Shown piece after piece: positions 51,747 to 58,288 of a stretch of DNA of 64,000 nucleotides. This stretch comes from Sphingobium bisphenolivorans. Lineage in GTDB: Bacteria > Pseudomonadota > Alphaproteobacteria > Sphingomonadales > Sphingomonadaceae. Every line of letters begins with the position of its first letter. The stretch's first letter is position 1. Made by a program: the position numbers and the translations under genes. The stretch lies in assembly GCF_000412635.1 (NCBI RefSeq), contig NZ_ASTG01000006.1:97254-161253 (forward strand), read 5' to 3'. The notes under the pieces are model-generated. The model saw only the letters and a list, made by a program, of their open reading frames with translations, was not told where the DNA came from and ran no database searches.

Positions 51747-53648
51747 TCAGACCGTCCATTTCAGCGCCACGAAGATGCTGCGCCCCACGGGATTGCCCTG
51801 AGACAAGGGCAATTCCTGATGACGGCGGTGAAGGAGGTTGAACCCTGAAATCGACAGCTCCGCACGGTCATCAAACTGCCAGCCCAACCGGGCACCCAGC
51901 TCTACATAGCCGGGAACATGCGGGTCGGGCAAAGCGCTTACGTAACGCAGGTCCGCATCGAGGTTGATGGCGGAACCGATATCCATCGAGGAACGCAGCG
52001 AGGCGCGATGGCGCGGATCATTGCCGACCTGCGTGGTGCCGAGCAGCGGCACCGCCCCATCCTTGAACCGGAACTTCTGTATGGTCAGGCTATAGCCCGG
52101 CTTCAGCCGCCACCAGTCCGCCAGCCTGATATCGCCCCACGCATCGAACCCATAGCTGTCGCCCTTGATGCCATTGCCCCAGCGCAGCGGCAGGAGCCCG
52201 CCCGGCGCGGGATCGACCGTCCGCAGATCGTCATAGATATTGTAGAAGCCCGAAACCGACAGCGACGCGTGGGAGGAGAGGGTCAGCCGCGTACCCAGTT
52301 CGAACGCGGTCAGCTTTTCCGATCGGAAGCTGGAGAGCGCGGTCAGGAATACCGTCGTGCCGACCGATTCCACCACATCGCGATCGAAGGGAGTGGGCGC
52401 ACGCACCGCGCGCGAGACAGCACCCCACAGCAGCGCGGCCTCGCTCGGCTTCCAGGACAAACGGGCGCTGGGCAGCAGGACGAGGTCGGCGTAGCTGCGC
52501 GTCTCCAGCTTGACCCCCAGGTTCGCGGTCAGCGACGGGGTCAGCGTCACGCTGTCCTGCGCGAAGATGTTGGCGATATGCAGGCTGCGCCGGTCCGGCA
52601 CGAACAGCAGGCCCGGAATATTCTCTATTTCATAGCGGCTGAGGCGCGCCCCGCCGCCGAGCACGATCCGGTGGGCAGCACCTGCATCGAACGCATATTG
52701 CGCCTCCACATCAAAGCTATCCAAGGCGAAGCGGCCGCCATCATCGTCGATTTCGCGCGCGGTATGGTCATAATAGGCCTGGAGCTGAAACATGTCGCCC
52801 GAGGCCCCCGCATGATGCCAGCGGGCGAGCAGGTCATAGCCATAATAGGCCTCTTTCGGCGTGGCGCCCCGTGATCGCGTTCCGTAATAGCCATCGCCCT
52901 GCACCATGACCGCGTCGTCCGCCGACGCGTCCCAGTCGACGCGGAAGCCGGCCAGCGTCCGGCGGTTGCCGTCGTTGGCACCGTCGTCGCTTTCGAAATC
53001 CTCATGGCGCTTGGCATAGAGCCGATAGTCGAGCCTGTCCCCTGCCTCTCCGCCATAGCGCAGGCCAAGGTCGTAAGTGCGGTTTCCCGCCACGGCCGTG
53101 CCGTACAGCCCTTGAGACGCGCCTGCATCGCGGGTGATGATGTTGATGACCCCGTTGACCGCGTTCGAGCCCCACAGGGTGGCGCCCGGTCCGGATATCA
53201 CCTCGATCCGCTCGACATCCTCCGGCAGGACATCCTGCATGTCCCAATAGACGCCCGAATAGAGCGGCGAATAAACTACCCGCCCGTCGATCAGGACCAG
53301 CAGCTTGTTGGAGAAATTCTGGGCGTCCAGATTGCCGCTCAATCCACGGGCGCTGATGACCGTGCTATTGGGGCCGCCGCGCATGACCTGAAGATTGGGC
53401 GCCAGCCGCAATATGCCGGGCAGCGTCAGCGTCCCGGATCGCACGATATCGTCATGGGTTATGACATAGATGGCCGCCGGCGCATCGCCGAGCGAGGAGG
53501 AGGAGCGGGTGACCGAGGTGACATCCAGCCGGGCCAGCGCGGAAATGGGCATGTCGCGCAATTCGTCGATGCTCTGCGCCCTTGCCGGCAGAGCGCTTCC
53601 GGCCATCAACCCCCCGGCCGCCCAGACCGCAACCATCCCTAACCGCAT
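51747..53648 (-). CDS. TonB-dependent receptor, BtuB/CirA-like
   Basis: This is a 633-residue outer-membrane receptor. It has a signal peptide ending PARAQ, a short N-terminus (SIDELRDMPISALARLDVTSVTRSSSSLGDAPAAIYVITHDDI), a plug (VERIEVISGPGATLWGSNAVNGVINIITRD) and a barrel. It looks like the receptors that head receptor-YfiR-kinase operons, where the receptor may pass a substrate or a signal to the periplasmic YfiR. The start at 53648 lies 5 bases after a run of 13 G, which probably also serves as the ribosome binding site. An EcfG-like promoter (GGAAC-N16-CGTA) is about 50 bases upstream. The substrate is unknown. Confidence 0.92.
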   Translation of the reverse strand: MRLGMVAVWAAGGLMAGSALPARAQSIDELRDMPISALARLDVTSVTRSSSSLGDAPAAIYVITHDDIVRSGTLTLPGILRLAPNLQVMRGGPNSTVISARGLSGNLDAQNFSNKLLVLIDGRVVYSPLYSGVYWDMQDVLPEDVERIEVISGPGATLWGSNAVNGVINIITRDAGASQGLYGTAVAGNRTYDLGLRYGGEAGDRLDYRLYAKRHEDFESDDGANDGNRRTLAGFRVDWDASADDAVMVQGDGYYGTRSRGATPKEAYYGYDLLARWHHAGASGDMFQLQAYYDHTAREIDDDGGRFALDSFDVEAQYAFDAGAAHRIVLGGGARLSRYEIENIPGLLFVPDRRSLHIANIFAQDSVTLTPSLTANLGVKLETRSYADLVLLPSARLSWKPSEAALLWGAVSRAVRAPTPFDRDVVESVGTTVFLTALSSFRSEKLTAFELGTRLTLSSHASLSVSGFYNIYDDLRTVDPAPGGLLPLRWGNGIKGDSYGFDAWGDIRLADWWRLKPGYSLTIQKFRFKDGAVPLLGTTQVGNDPRHRASLRSSMDIGSAINLDADLRYVSALPDPHVPGYVELGARLGWQFDDRAELSISGFNLLHRRHQELPLSQGNPVGRSIFVALKWTV

Positions 53649-53653
53649 CTATT

Positions 53654-53666
53654 CCCCCCCCCCCCC
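53654..53666. repeat. 13-base homopolymer (G13 on the coding strand) at the TonB receptor start
   Basis: On the minus strand the start codon at 53648 is preceded by AATAG and then 13 consecutive G (53666-53654). The run sits where a ribosome binding site belongs. Long homopolymers are prone to length change by slippage, so the tract could alter translation or be a sequencing-length uncertainty. Confidence 0.9.
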
Positions 53667-53698
53667 GCGGACGATTTTCTCCTCCACAAGCAGATCGT

Positions 53699-53723
53699 TA
53701 CGCAAGTGTAGAGAAAAAGTTCC
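53699..53723 (-). promoter_or_regulatory. EcfG-like promoter of the TonB-YfiR-kinase operon
   Basis: On the minus strand GGAAC (53723-53719) is followed after 16 bases by CGTA (53702-53699), a near match to GGAAC-N16-CGTT. It is about 50 bases before the receptor start. The last position of the -10 differs from the consensus. Confidence 0.45.
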
Positions 53724-53786
53724 ACCGTGCCGCGCAGGTGGCAGCTTAGGGCAAAGATCTACGCCCGTCATCCCAATCCCGATATC

Positions 53787-54041
53787 TCAGGGTCGATGCG
53801 CTTTGCGATGGCGGGCAGCGTCTCGCGCCCTCTGCCGGCCGATGTCGCGCAGGCCCTGCCGGGCGAGGATAGGCAGCGATATCAGAAGAAAGTAGAGGGC
53901 GATCGGCAGCCACAGGATCGCGATCGCCCGGTCCAGCCCGTTTACGCCGGCCTTCGCGCGCCACGCGCTTTGCAGGCGCCAAAGGTGCCAGCCGCCAAGG
54001 CACCAGATCCCCGCTACCGCAATCACCACCAGCCCGATCAT
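53787..54041 (-). CDS. small two-helix membrane protein, unknown
   Basis: This is an 84-residue hypothetical protein with two strong hydrophobic segments (MIGLVVIAVAGIWCLGGWHLW, then AIAILWLPIALYFLLISLPILA), each followed by basic residues, giving a cytoplasmic-in topology and a basic tail. No family is recognised. The ATG at 54041 is chosen over a GTG at 54050 because neither has a strong ribosome binding site and the ATG begins the hydrophobic segment. It lies between the TonB receptor gene (same strand) and the envelope genes on the other strand. Confidence 0.5.
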   Translation of the reverse strand: MIGLVVIAVAGIWCLGGWHLWRLQSAWRAKAGVNGLDRAIAILWLPIALYFLLISLPILARQGLRDIGRQRARDAARHRKAHRP

Positions 54042-54227
54042 CCACACCACCCGATAAGGACGGCCTCGGCAAAGGACCGGCCGCCATATCCCGCCGGCCG
54101 AGGCTTAGCGCAAATCCCGGCGCCCTCCTTTCCCGATAAATCCCCACCGCACATTGCCCCGGCCAAATTCACTCATGTAAATTTCGCCTGCCTGCGGCGC
54201 GGATGCCGCACGTTTCATCGGCGGGTC

Positions 54228-54254
54228 GGAACCCGTGCGATGCTCAGACGATTT
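54228..54254 (+). promoter_or_regulatory. EcfG-like promoter before the 54283 gene
   Basis: GGAAC (54228-54232) is followed after 16 bases by CGATTT (54249-54254). The -35 is perfect; the -10 has A in place of the first T. The start codon is 28 bases downstream. Confidence 0.45.
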
Positions 54255-54282
54255 CTCCCGCCTGGACATGGAGACTTCAAGC

Positions 54283-54798
54283 ATGAGGGACATGAACGCC
54301 AAGCAGATCAGCTTCGGCCTCGGGCTCTTCTCGATCGCGCTGGGCTTGGCCGAAATCGCAGCGACACGCCGGATCGCGGGCGCGCTCGGCAATGACCATA
54401 AGGCCGGGCGGACGACATTGCGCGTCTTCGGCGCCCGCGAGATGCTGGCCGGTGCCGGACTGCTGGCGGCGCCGGCGCATTCGGCGCTCGTCTGGAACCG
54501 ATTCGCGGGCGACCTCATGGACCTCACAGCCCTCGGCCTCGGCGCCCGGCGTGCCCCACGCAGCCGCGCGCTTTGGGGCGCGGTAGCCTTCGTTGCGGGT
54601 GCGACGCTCCTCGACGCCTGGGTCGCGCGCTCGCTCGACCGCACCACCGGCAGCACCTTCCCCAGCAGAACGCGGTCGCCGAATGACCGGTCCACGCGCC
54701 CGGCACCGAGCCGCCGGCGGCGGGGTGGTGGCCATGCGACGACCATCGAGCCTGACGACATGCCTTATGTGCAGGCGCCGGCCATCACGCACCACTAA
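54283..54798 (+). CDS. integral membrane protein with basic tail, unknown function
   Basis: This is a 171-residue protein beginning MRDMNAKQISFGLGLFSIALGLAEIAATRRIAGALG, with hydrophobic segments near residues 9-25, 52-66 and 98-115 and a DLMDLTALGLG motif. This layout resembles the membrane N-terminus of a family sometimes annotated as cyclase/dehydrase, but here the catalytic domain is missing; instead there is a Arg/Pro/Ser-rich tail to the end. The open frame starts at 54235; the ATG at 54283 has GGAG 9 bases upstream. An EcfG-like promoter lies before it. It is followed 36 bases later by another small gene on the same strand. Confidence 0.72.
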   Translation: MRDMNAKQISFGLGLFSIALGLAEIAATRRIAGALGNDHKAGRTTLRVFGAREMLAGAGLLAAPAHSALVWNRFAGDLMDLTALGLGARRAPRSRALWGAVAFVAGATLLDAWVARSLDRTTGSTFPSRTRSPNDRSTRPAPSRRRRGGGHATTIEPDDMPYVQAPAITHH

Positions 54799-54834
54799 TC
54801 GCGCGAGTGACTGAGACACGGGAGAGAAGCTGAG

Positions 54835-55110
54835 ATGATACGTAAACTGGCACTGCTGGCGGGCGCGGGCTACCTCGCCAAGAAATGGCTGGACCGGGAT
54901 CGTGCCGGCTCCAACCGCTCGGCTCACGGGGCTGGGGCCGCGCATGTCGGCCATGCCCCGACCGACCTGCTCGGCGACACCCATCCCGACGGATCGCAGC
55001 GCGCGGAAGAACATTTCCGACCCGATCCGACCGCCCCTGTCAGCGCGGAGGATCGCGAAAGCCTGCGCCCGGTCACGGCACCAGCGCCTCATGATCCTCC
55101 GGGGCGTTGA
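54835..55110 (+). CDS. small protein with hydrophobic start, unknown
   Basis: This is a 91-residue protein starting MIRKLALLAGAGYLAKKWLDRDR, a short amphipathic or membrane-anchoring N-terminus, followed by a low-complexity polar tail rich in His, Asp, Pro and Arg (HVGHAPTDLLGDTHPDGSQ, HFRPDPTAPVSAED). GGGAGAGAAGC lies just before the start. It follows the 54283 membrane-protein gene closely and probably shares its transcript. No family or function is recognised. Similar short tails occur in sphingomonad stress-induced proteins, but I cannot place it. Confidence 0.6.
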   Translation: MIRKLALLAGAGYLAKKWLDRDRAGSNRSAHGAGAAHVGHAPTDLLGDTHPDGSQRAEEHFRPDPTAPVSAEDRESLRPVTAPAPHDPPGR

Positions 55111-55134
55111 GGAGCGGTCCCGCCCTTTCCTGCC

Positions 55135-55449
55135 CTAGTCCGTCTTCAGATCATTGCCGGCGCGCTCCATGGCGGAGCCTACGTCATTGCGGGCATCGCG
55201 CGCTTCGCGCTCGGCGTCGCGGGATGCATTGTCGGCGGCCGTTCCCAGCCGGTCCGAACCCTCGTCGAGCGCGCTACCGGCGCGGTCGAGGCCGTTGTCG
55301 ATCTTTTCACCGGCGCGATCGACGGCATTGTTGACATCGTCGCCGATCGCGGAGCCGGCGTTTTCCAGGCTTTCAGCAGCCTTCTCAGAACACGCGGCCG
55401 TGCCCGCGAGCGTCAAAACGGAGATAGCGGCCAGTAATCCTTTGCGCAT
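55135..55449 (-). CDS. small helical exported protein, lipoprotein-like
   Basis: This is a 104-residue protein with a signal peptide (MRKGLLAAISVLTLAGTAACSEK) and a Cys at residue 20 in the place of a lipidated cysteine, though the residues before it (TAAC) fit the lipobox only loosely. The rest is a long run of heptad-like repeats (DRAGEKIDNGLDRAGSALDEGSDRLG, DAEREARDARNDVGSAME), typical of LEA-like or apolipoprotein-like helices. Such proteins are often stress-induced. A weak EcfG-like pair (GCAAC-N16-CGCTT) lies upstream on the same strand. It converges with the 54835 gene. Confidence 0.7.
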   Translation of the reverse strand: MRKGLLAAISVLTLAGTAACSEKAAESLENAGSAIGDDVNNAVDRAGEKIDNGLDRAGSALDEGSDRLGTAADNASRDAEREARDARNDVGSAMERAGNDLKTD

Positions 55450-55521
55450 TATCGATCCTCATAGCTGTCGACAGAGACGGATAAGCGCCGCCGGAGCGAT
55501 AAGGTTGCGCGGACAGAGCGG

Positions 55522-56043
55522 CTATCGCCCCCGGAGGCCGAAAACCATCGATCGATCCTGATCGGGAATCAGCCCCTCCAGAACGCGCCAGAACCCGGTG
55601 ACGGATCCTTGCCCCGCCTGCGCATAAGCTGCCGCCATCTTCTCCCGCAAAGCGCGGAAAAGCTCCGCCTCCAGCGCCGATCCCGCCGGGCTGAGACGCA
55701 GCAGCTTTTGCCGCCGGTCATTGGCGCCCTGCCGCGTTTCGATATAGCCCCGCTCCACCAGATCGTTCAGCACTCGGCCCAGCGACTGTTTGGTGATGGC
55801 GAGCAGGCGAAGCAAGTCCTTGACGGTAAGATCGGGCTGACGAGAGATGAAATACAGCGCACGATGATGTGCCCGCCCGAGCCCCTGGGAGGCCAGCCCC
55901 TCATCGATCGACCGGGTCAGCGCCGAATAGCCGAAGTACAGCATCTCGATGCCCCGGCGAATCTCATCCTCGCGCAGGAAAAGCGGCGACGCGGGTGCGA
56001 TCTGCGACTGCGCCAGGGGCGACGGCGAACTTTGAACGGGCAT
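55522..56043 (-). CDS. MarR-family transcriptional regulator
   Basis: This is a 173-residue winged helix protein. It has EIRRGIEMLYFGYSALTRSIDEGLASQGLGRAHHRALYFISRQPDLTVKDLLRLLAITKQSLGRVLNDLVERGYIETRQGANDRRQKLLRLSPAGSALEAEL, the MarR helix-turn-helix and wing. The length is usual for MarR with a slightly longer N-terminus. The open frame runs to 56217, over the tRNA gene, so a start near the ATG at 56043 is preferred, although its ribosome binding site is poor. The ligand and targets are unknown; neighbours give no clear hint. Confidence 0.85.
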   Translation of the reverse strand: MPVQSSPSPLAQSQIAPASPLFLREDEIRRGIEMLYFGYSALTRSIDEGLASQGLGRAHHRALYFISRQPDLTVKDLLRLLAITKQSLGRVLNDLVERGYIETRQGANDRRQKLLRLSPAGSALEAELFRALREKMAAAYAQAGQGSVTGFWRVLEGLIPDQDRSMVFGLRGR

Positions 56044-56172
56044 GCCAGCAAATCCAGGCCGGAAGGAAGAAAGGAAGCGCGCATATTGGCAACCATCAAG
56101 AGCGATGACTAGGCTTTCCTTTCGCGCAACAGACGCTATATGGCGGTCCGCGTCGGAAATATCCGACGCTGC

Positions 56173-56247
56173 TGGGGCGTAGCCAAGCGGTAAGGCAGCG
56201 GTTTTTGGTACCGCCATGCGCAGGTTCGAATCCTGCCGCCCCAGCCA
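56173..56247 (+). tRNA. tRNA-Gln (anticodon TTG)
   Basis: The cloverleaf folds cleanly: acceptor TGGGGCG/CGCCCCA, a D-arm GCCAAGCGGTAAGGC, anticodon stem GCGGT/ACCGC with loop TTTTGGT giving anticodon TTG, and T-arm GCAGG-TTCGAAT-CCTGC. A discriminator G and an encoded CCA end the gene. Confidence 0.96.
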
Positions 56248-56376
56248 AGTTTTTGTCCCGGTTCTCAGCGCCCCTTCGCGCTCTGTGCCGCATTTCGCTC
56301 CCTGCTAACCACCACAGAGCATGCAACGGAACCGCGACGAGAACGTTTCGGCTGCATAACAGCGGAGGAGATGCTC

Positions 56377-57162
56377 ATGAAATGGTTGCCATTCGTGCTG
56401 CTTGCGGCAGGTGCGGCATCGGCCGGGCAGGCGCAGATCAGCGCGGCCAGCCCGGTTCTGGCACCGGAAGAAACTTTGCTGATGGTCAGTGGAGAGGGAC
56501 AGAGCCGCAGGATTCCCGACGTCGCCATGTTTTCCGCAGGCGTGGTGACGCAAGGAAAGACGGGGGGCGAGGCTCTCTCCGCCAACGCGACGCGGATGGA
56601 TGAGGTGGTGGCAGCGCTTAAGCGCGCGGGTATCGCGGACCGCGATATCCAAACCTCCGCCTTGTCGCTGCAGCCGCAATATAGCAATCCCGAGCAGGAG
56701 GCGCAGTTGAGAGCGCGGATGACGCGGGAGCCTTATGTCGCGCCCGCTCAGCCGCAGGCCCCACGCATCATCGGCTATGAGGCGCGCAACAATGTCCAGG
56801 TGCGCGTCCGCAATCTCGGGGGCATGGGGAAGATCATCGACGCGCTCGTGGCGGCGGGCGCCAATCAGGTGGACGGCCCCTCCTTCACCCTGGACGATCC
56901 CAAGGCTGCCCTTGACGAAGCGCGGGTCGAGGCGGTGAAGGACGCTCGCGCGCGGGCGGAGCTTTACGCTCGCGCCGCCGGGCTCAGGGTCCGGCGCATT
57001 CTCTCGATCTCCGAAGGGGGCGGCTATTATCCGGTCCAGCCGATCGTCGTGACCGGCCGGATGGCCGGCGCGCCGCCGCCACCGCCGCCGCCCAGCCCTG
57101 TCGCTCCGGGAGAATTGACGCTGGGTGCGACCGTGTCGATGCAGGTTGCGCTGCAGCGCTGA
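56377..57162 (+). CDS. SIMPL-domain (DUF541) periplasmic protein
   Basis: This is a 261-residue exported protein. It has a signal peptide (MKWLPFVLLAAGAASAGQAQ), then a SIMPL/DUF541 domain: LLMVSGEGQSRRIPDVAMFSAGVVTQGKTGGEALSANATRMDEVVAALKRAGIADRDIQTSALSLQPQY and YEARNNVQVRVRNLGGMGKIIDALVAAGANQVDGPSFTLDDPKAALDEARVEAVKDARARAELYARAAG. A poly-Pro stretch (APPPPPPP) precedes the last strand. Family members protect against oxidative or envelope stress, by an unknown mechanism. GGAGGAG is 6 bases before the ATG at 56377, which is preferred over the ATG at 56371 that touches it. Confidence 0.9.
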   Translation: MKWLPFVLLAAGAASAGQAQISAASPVLAPEETLLMVSGEGQSRRIPDVAMFSAGVVTQGKTGGEALSANATRMDEVVAALKRAGIADRDIQTSALSLQPQYSNPEQEAQLRARMTREPYVAPAQPQAPRIIGYEARNNVQVRVRNLGGMGKIIDALVAAGANQVDGPSFTLDDPKAALDEARVEAVKDARARAELYARAAGLRVRRILSISEGGGYYPVQPIVVTGRMAGAPPPPPPPSPVAPGELTLGATVSMQVALQR

Positions 57163-57167
57163 TCCGT

Positions 57168-57962
57168 TCAGCGGCGTGCCAGCAAGGCGTCGCTCCGGGC
57201 CAGGACCACTAGCGGCAGCCCCGCCTGGGCGGCACGCTCCGTAGCCAATCTGGTGGGGGCGGAAATGGTGACGAGCAAGGGGCAGTCCGACAGCACCGCC
57301 TTTTCGACCAGTTCGTAGGAGCAGCGCGACGATAGAAGCGCAAAGCCGCCATCCCATTCCGCGCCCATCCGACGCATGGCGCCCACCAGCTTGTCGAACG
57401 CATTGTGCCGACCGACATCCTCGCGCGCCAGACGGATCCCCCCATCCGCGCCGACCCATGCGGCGGCATGGGCAGCGCCCGTCGCAGCGTTGAGCGGCTG
57501 ATGATCGGGCAGATGCGTCAGAGCGCGGAAGATCGCCTCCCGATCTGCGGCTGATCGCGCGCTTACCCTTGGCAGCGGGCGGATCGCCTGTTCCAGATTC
57601 TCTATGCCGCAAATGCCGCAGGAGGATTCAGAAGCCCGATGACGCACGCGCTCCAGCAGAGCCGGGGTTCGGCCCTGCGGCAAGGTTGCCCGTGCGACAA
57701 TGCCTTGGTCAGTCACATGGGCGTCGACATCGAAAGGCGCGTCTTCCGGCCCGATCAGCCGCTCGGCAAGGGCAAAGCCCAGGACCAGGTCGGGAATATC
57801 CGCCGGGGTCGCCATCAACACCGCATAGCCGATGCCGTTGAACTCGATCGCGACCGGCACTTCGTCGGCGAGCAGGCGATCGACCGGCTCGGTTGTCCCG
57901 TCGCGCGTCAGCCGGTCGAATGAGAGCCGGACTAGCGGCGCGCCTTCGGCTTCCCCCTCCAT
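57168..57962 (-). CDS. fdhD: formate dehydrogenase accessory sulfurtransferase FdhD
   Basis: This is a 264-residue FdhD. It has EVPVAIEFNGIGYAVLMATPADIPDLVLGFALAERLI, the Cys pair in ESSCGICGIENLEQ (the sulphur-carrying cysteines), and LAREDVGRHNAFDKLVGAMRRMG, SSRCSYELVEKA. It delivers sulphur to the molybdenum cofactor of the formate dehydrogenase encoded upstream. It is the last gene of the fds operon, 10 bases after the delta-subunit gene. Confidence 0.95.
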   Translation of the reverse strand: MEGEAEGAPLVRLSFDRLTRDGTTEPVDRLLADEVPVAIEFNGIGYAVLMATPADIPDLVLGFALAERLIGPEDAPFDVDAHVTDQGIVARATLPQGRTPALLERVRHRASESSCGICGIENLEQAIRPLPRVSARSAADREAIFRALTHLPDHQPLNAATGAAHAAAWVGADGGIRLAREDVGRHNAFDKLVGAMRRMGAEWDGGFALLSSRCSYELVEKAVLSDCPLLVTISAPTRLATERAAQAGLPLVVLARSDALLARR

Positions 57963-57972
57963 CAGGAAATTG

Positions 57973-58278
57973 TCAGCCGGCGTCGCAATGACCTACCTCG
58001 TCCACCGCGTTGAACTGCGCGGGATTGGGCCCCGCTGGCGTCCTTCCCTGCGCCAGACGCGCGACCGCCGCTGCGACCGGGGGCGACAGGCTGTCGGGAT
58101 GATCGCGCGCTATAGCGACGATCTGGTCCTTCATATGCGGGTCCCAATAGCTGGTCAGATGCTCGGCCAGTGCAGTCACGGTCCGATCCTCGCCCAGGGC
58201 CGCAAAATTGCGGGCGATCTGTTCGGCCATATAGACCAGCCGCTGCGTCGTGGACATGACATGGGGTTCGTCACTCAT
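57973..58278 (-). CDS. fdsD: formate dehydrogenase delta subunit
   Basis: This is a 101-residue protein. The FdsD pattern is present: TTQRLVYMAEQIARNFAALGEDRTVTALAEHLTSYWDPHMKDQIVAIARDHPDSLSPPVAAAVARL. It is a small chain of the soluble NAD-dependent formate dehydrogenase, thought to help cofactor insertion. The open frame extends to 58344; the ATG at 58278 (MSDEPHVMSTTQRL) gives the family length. It lies 10 bases after fdsA. Confidence 0.92.
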   Translation of the reverse strand: MSDEPHVMSTTQRLVYMAEQIARNFAALGEDRTVTALAEHLTSYWDPHMKDQIVAIARDHPDSLSPPVAAAVARLAQGRTPAGPNPAQFNAVDEVGHCDAG

Positions 58279-58288
58279 GCCCGTCACC

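Noticed and set aside
56328-56348. GGAAC ... CGTTT before the SIMPL gene as an EcfG promoter
   Set aside because: The elements match, but the spacer is only 11 bases; 16-17 is required.
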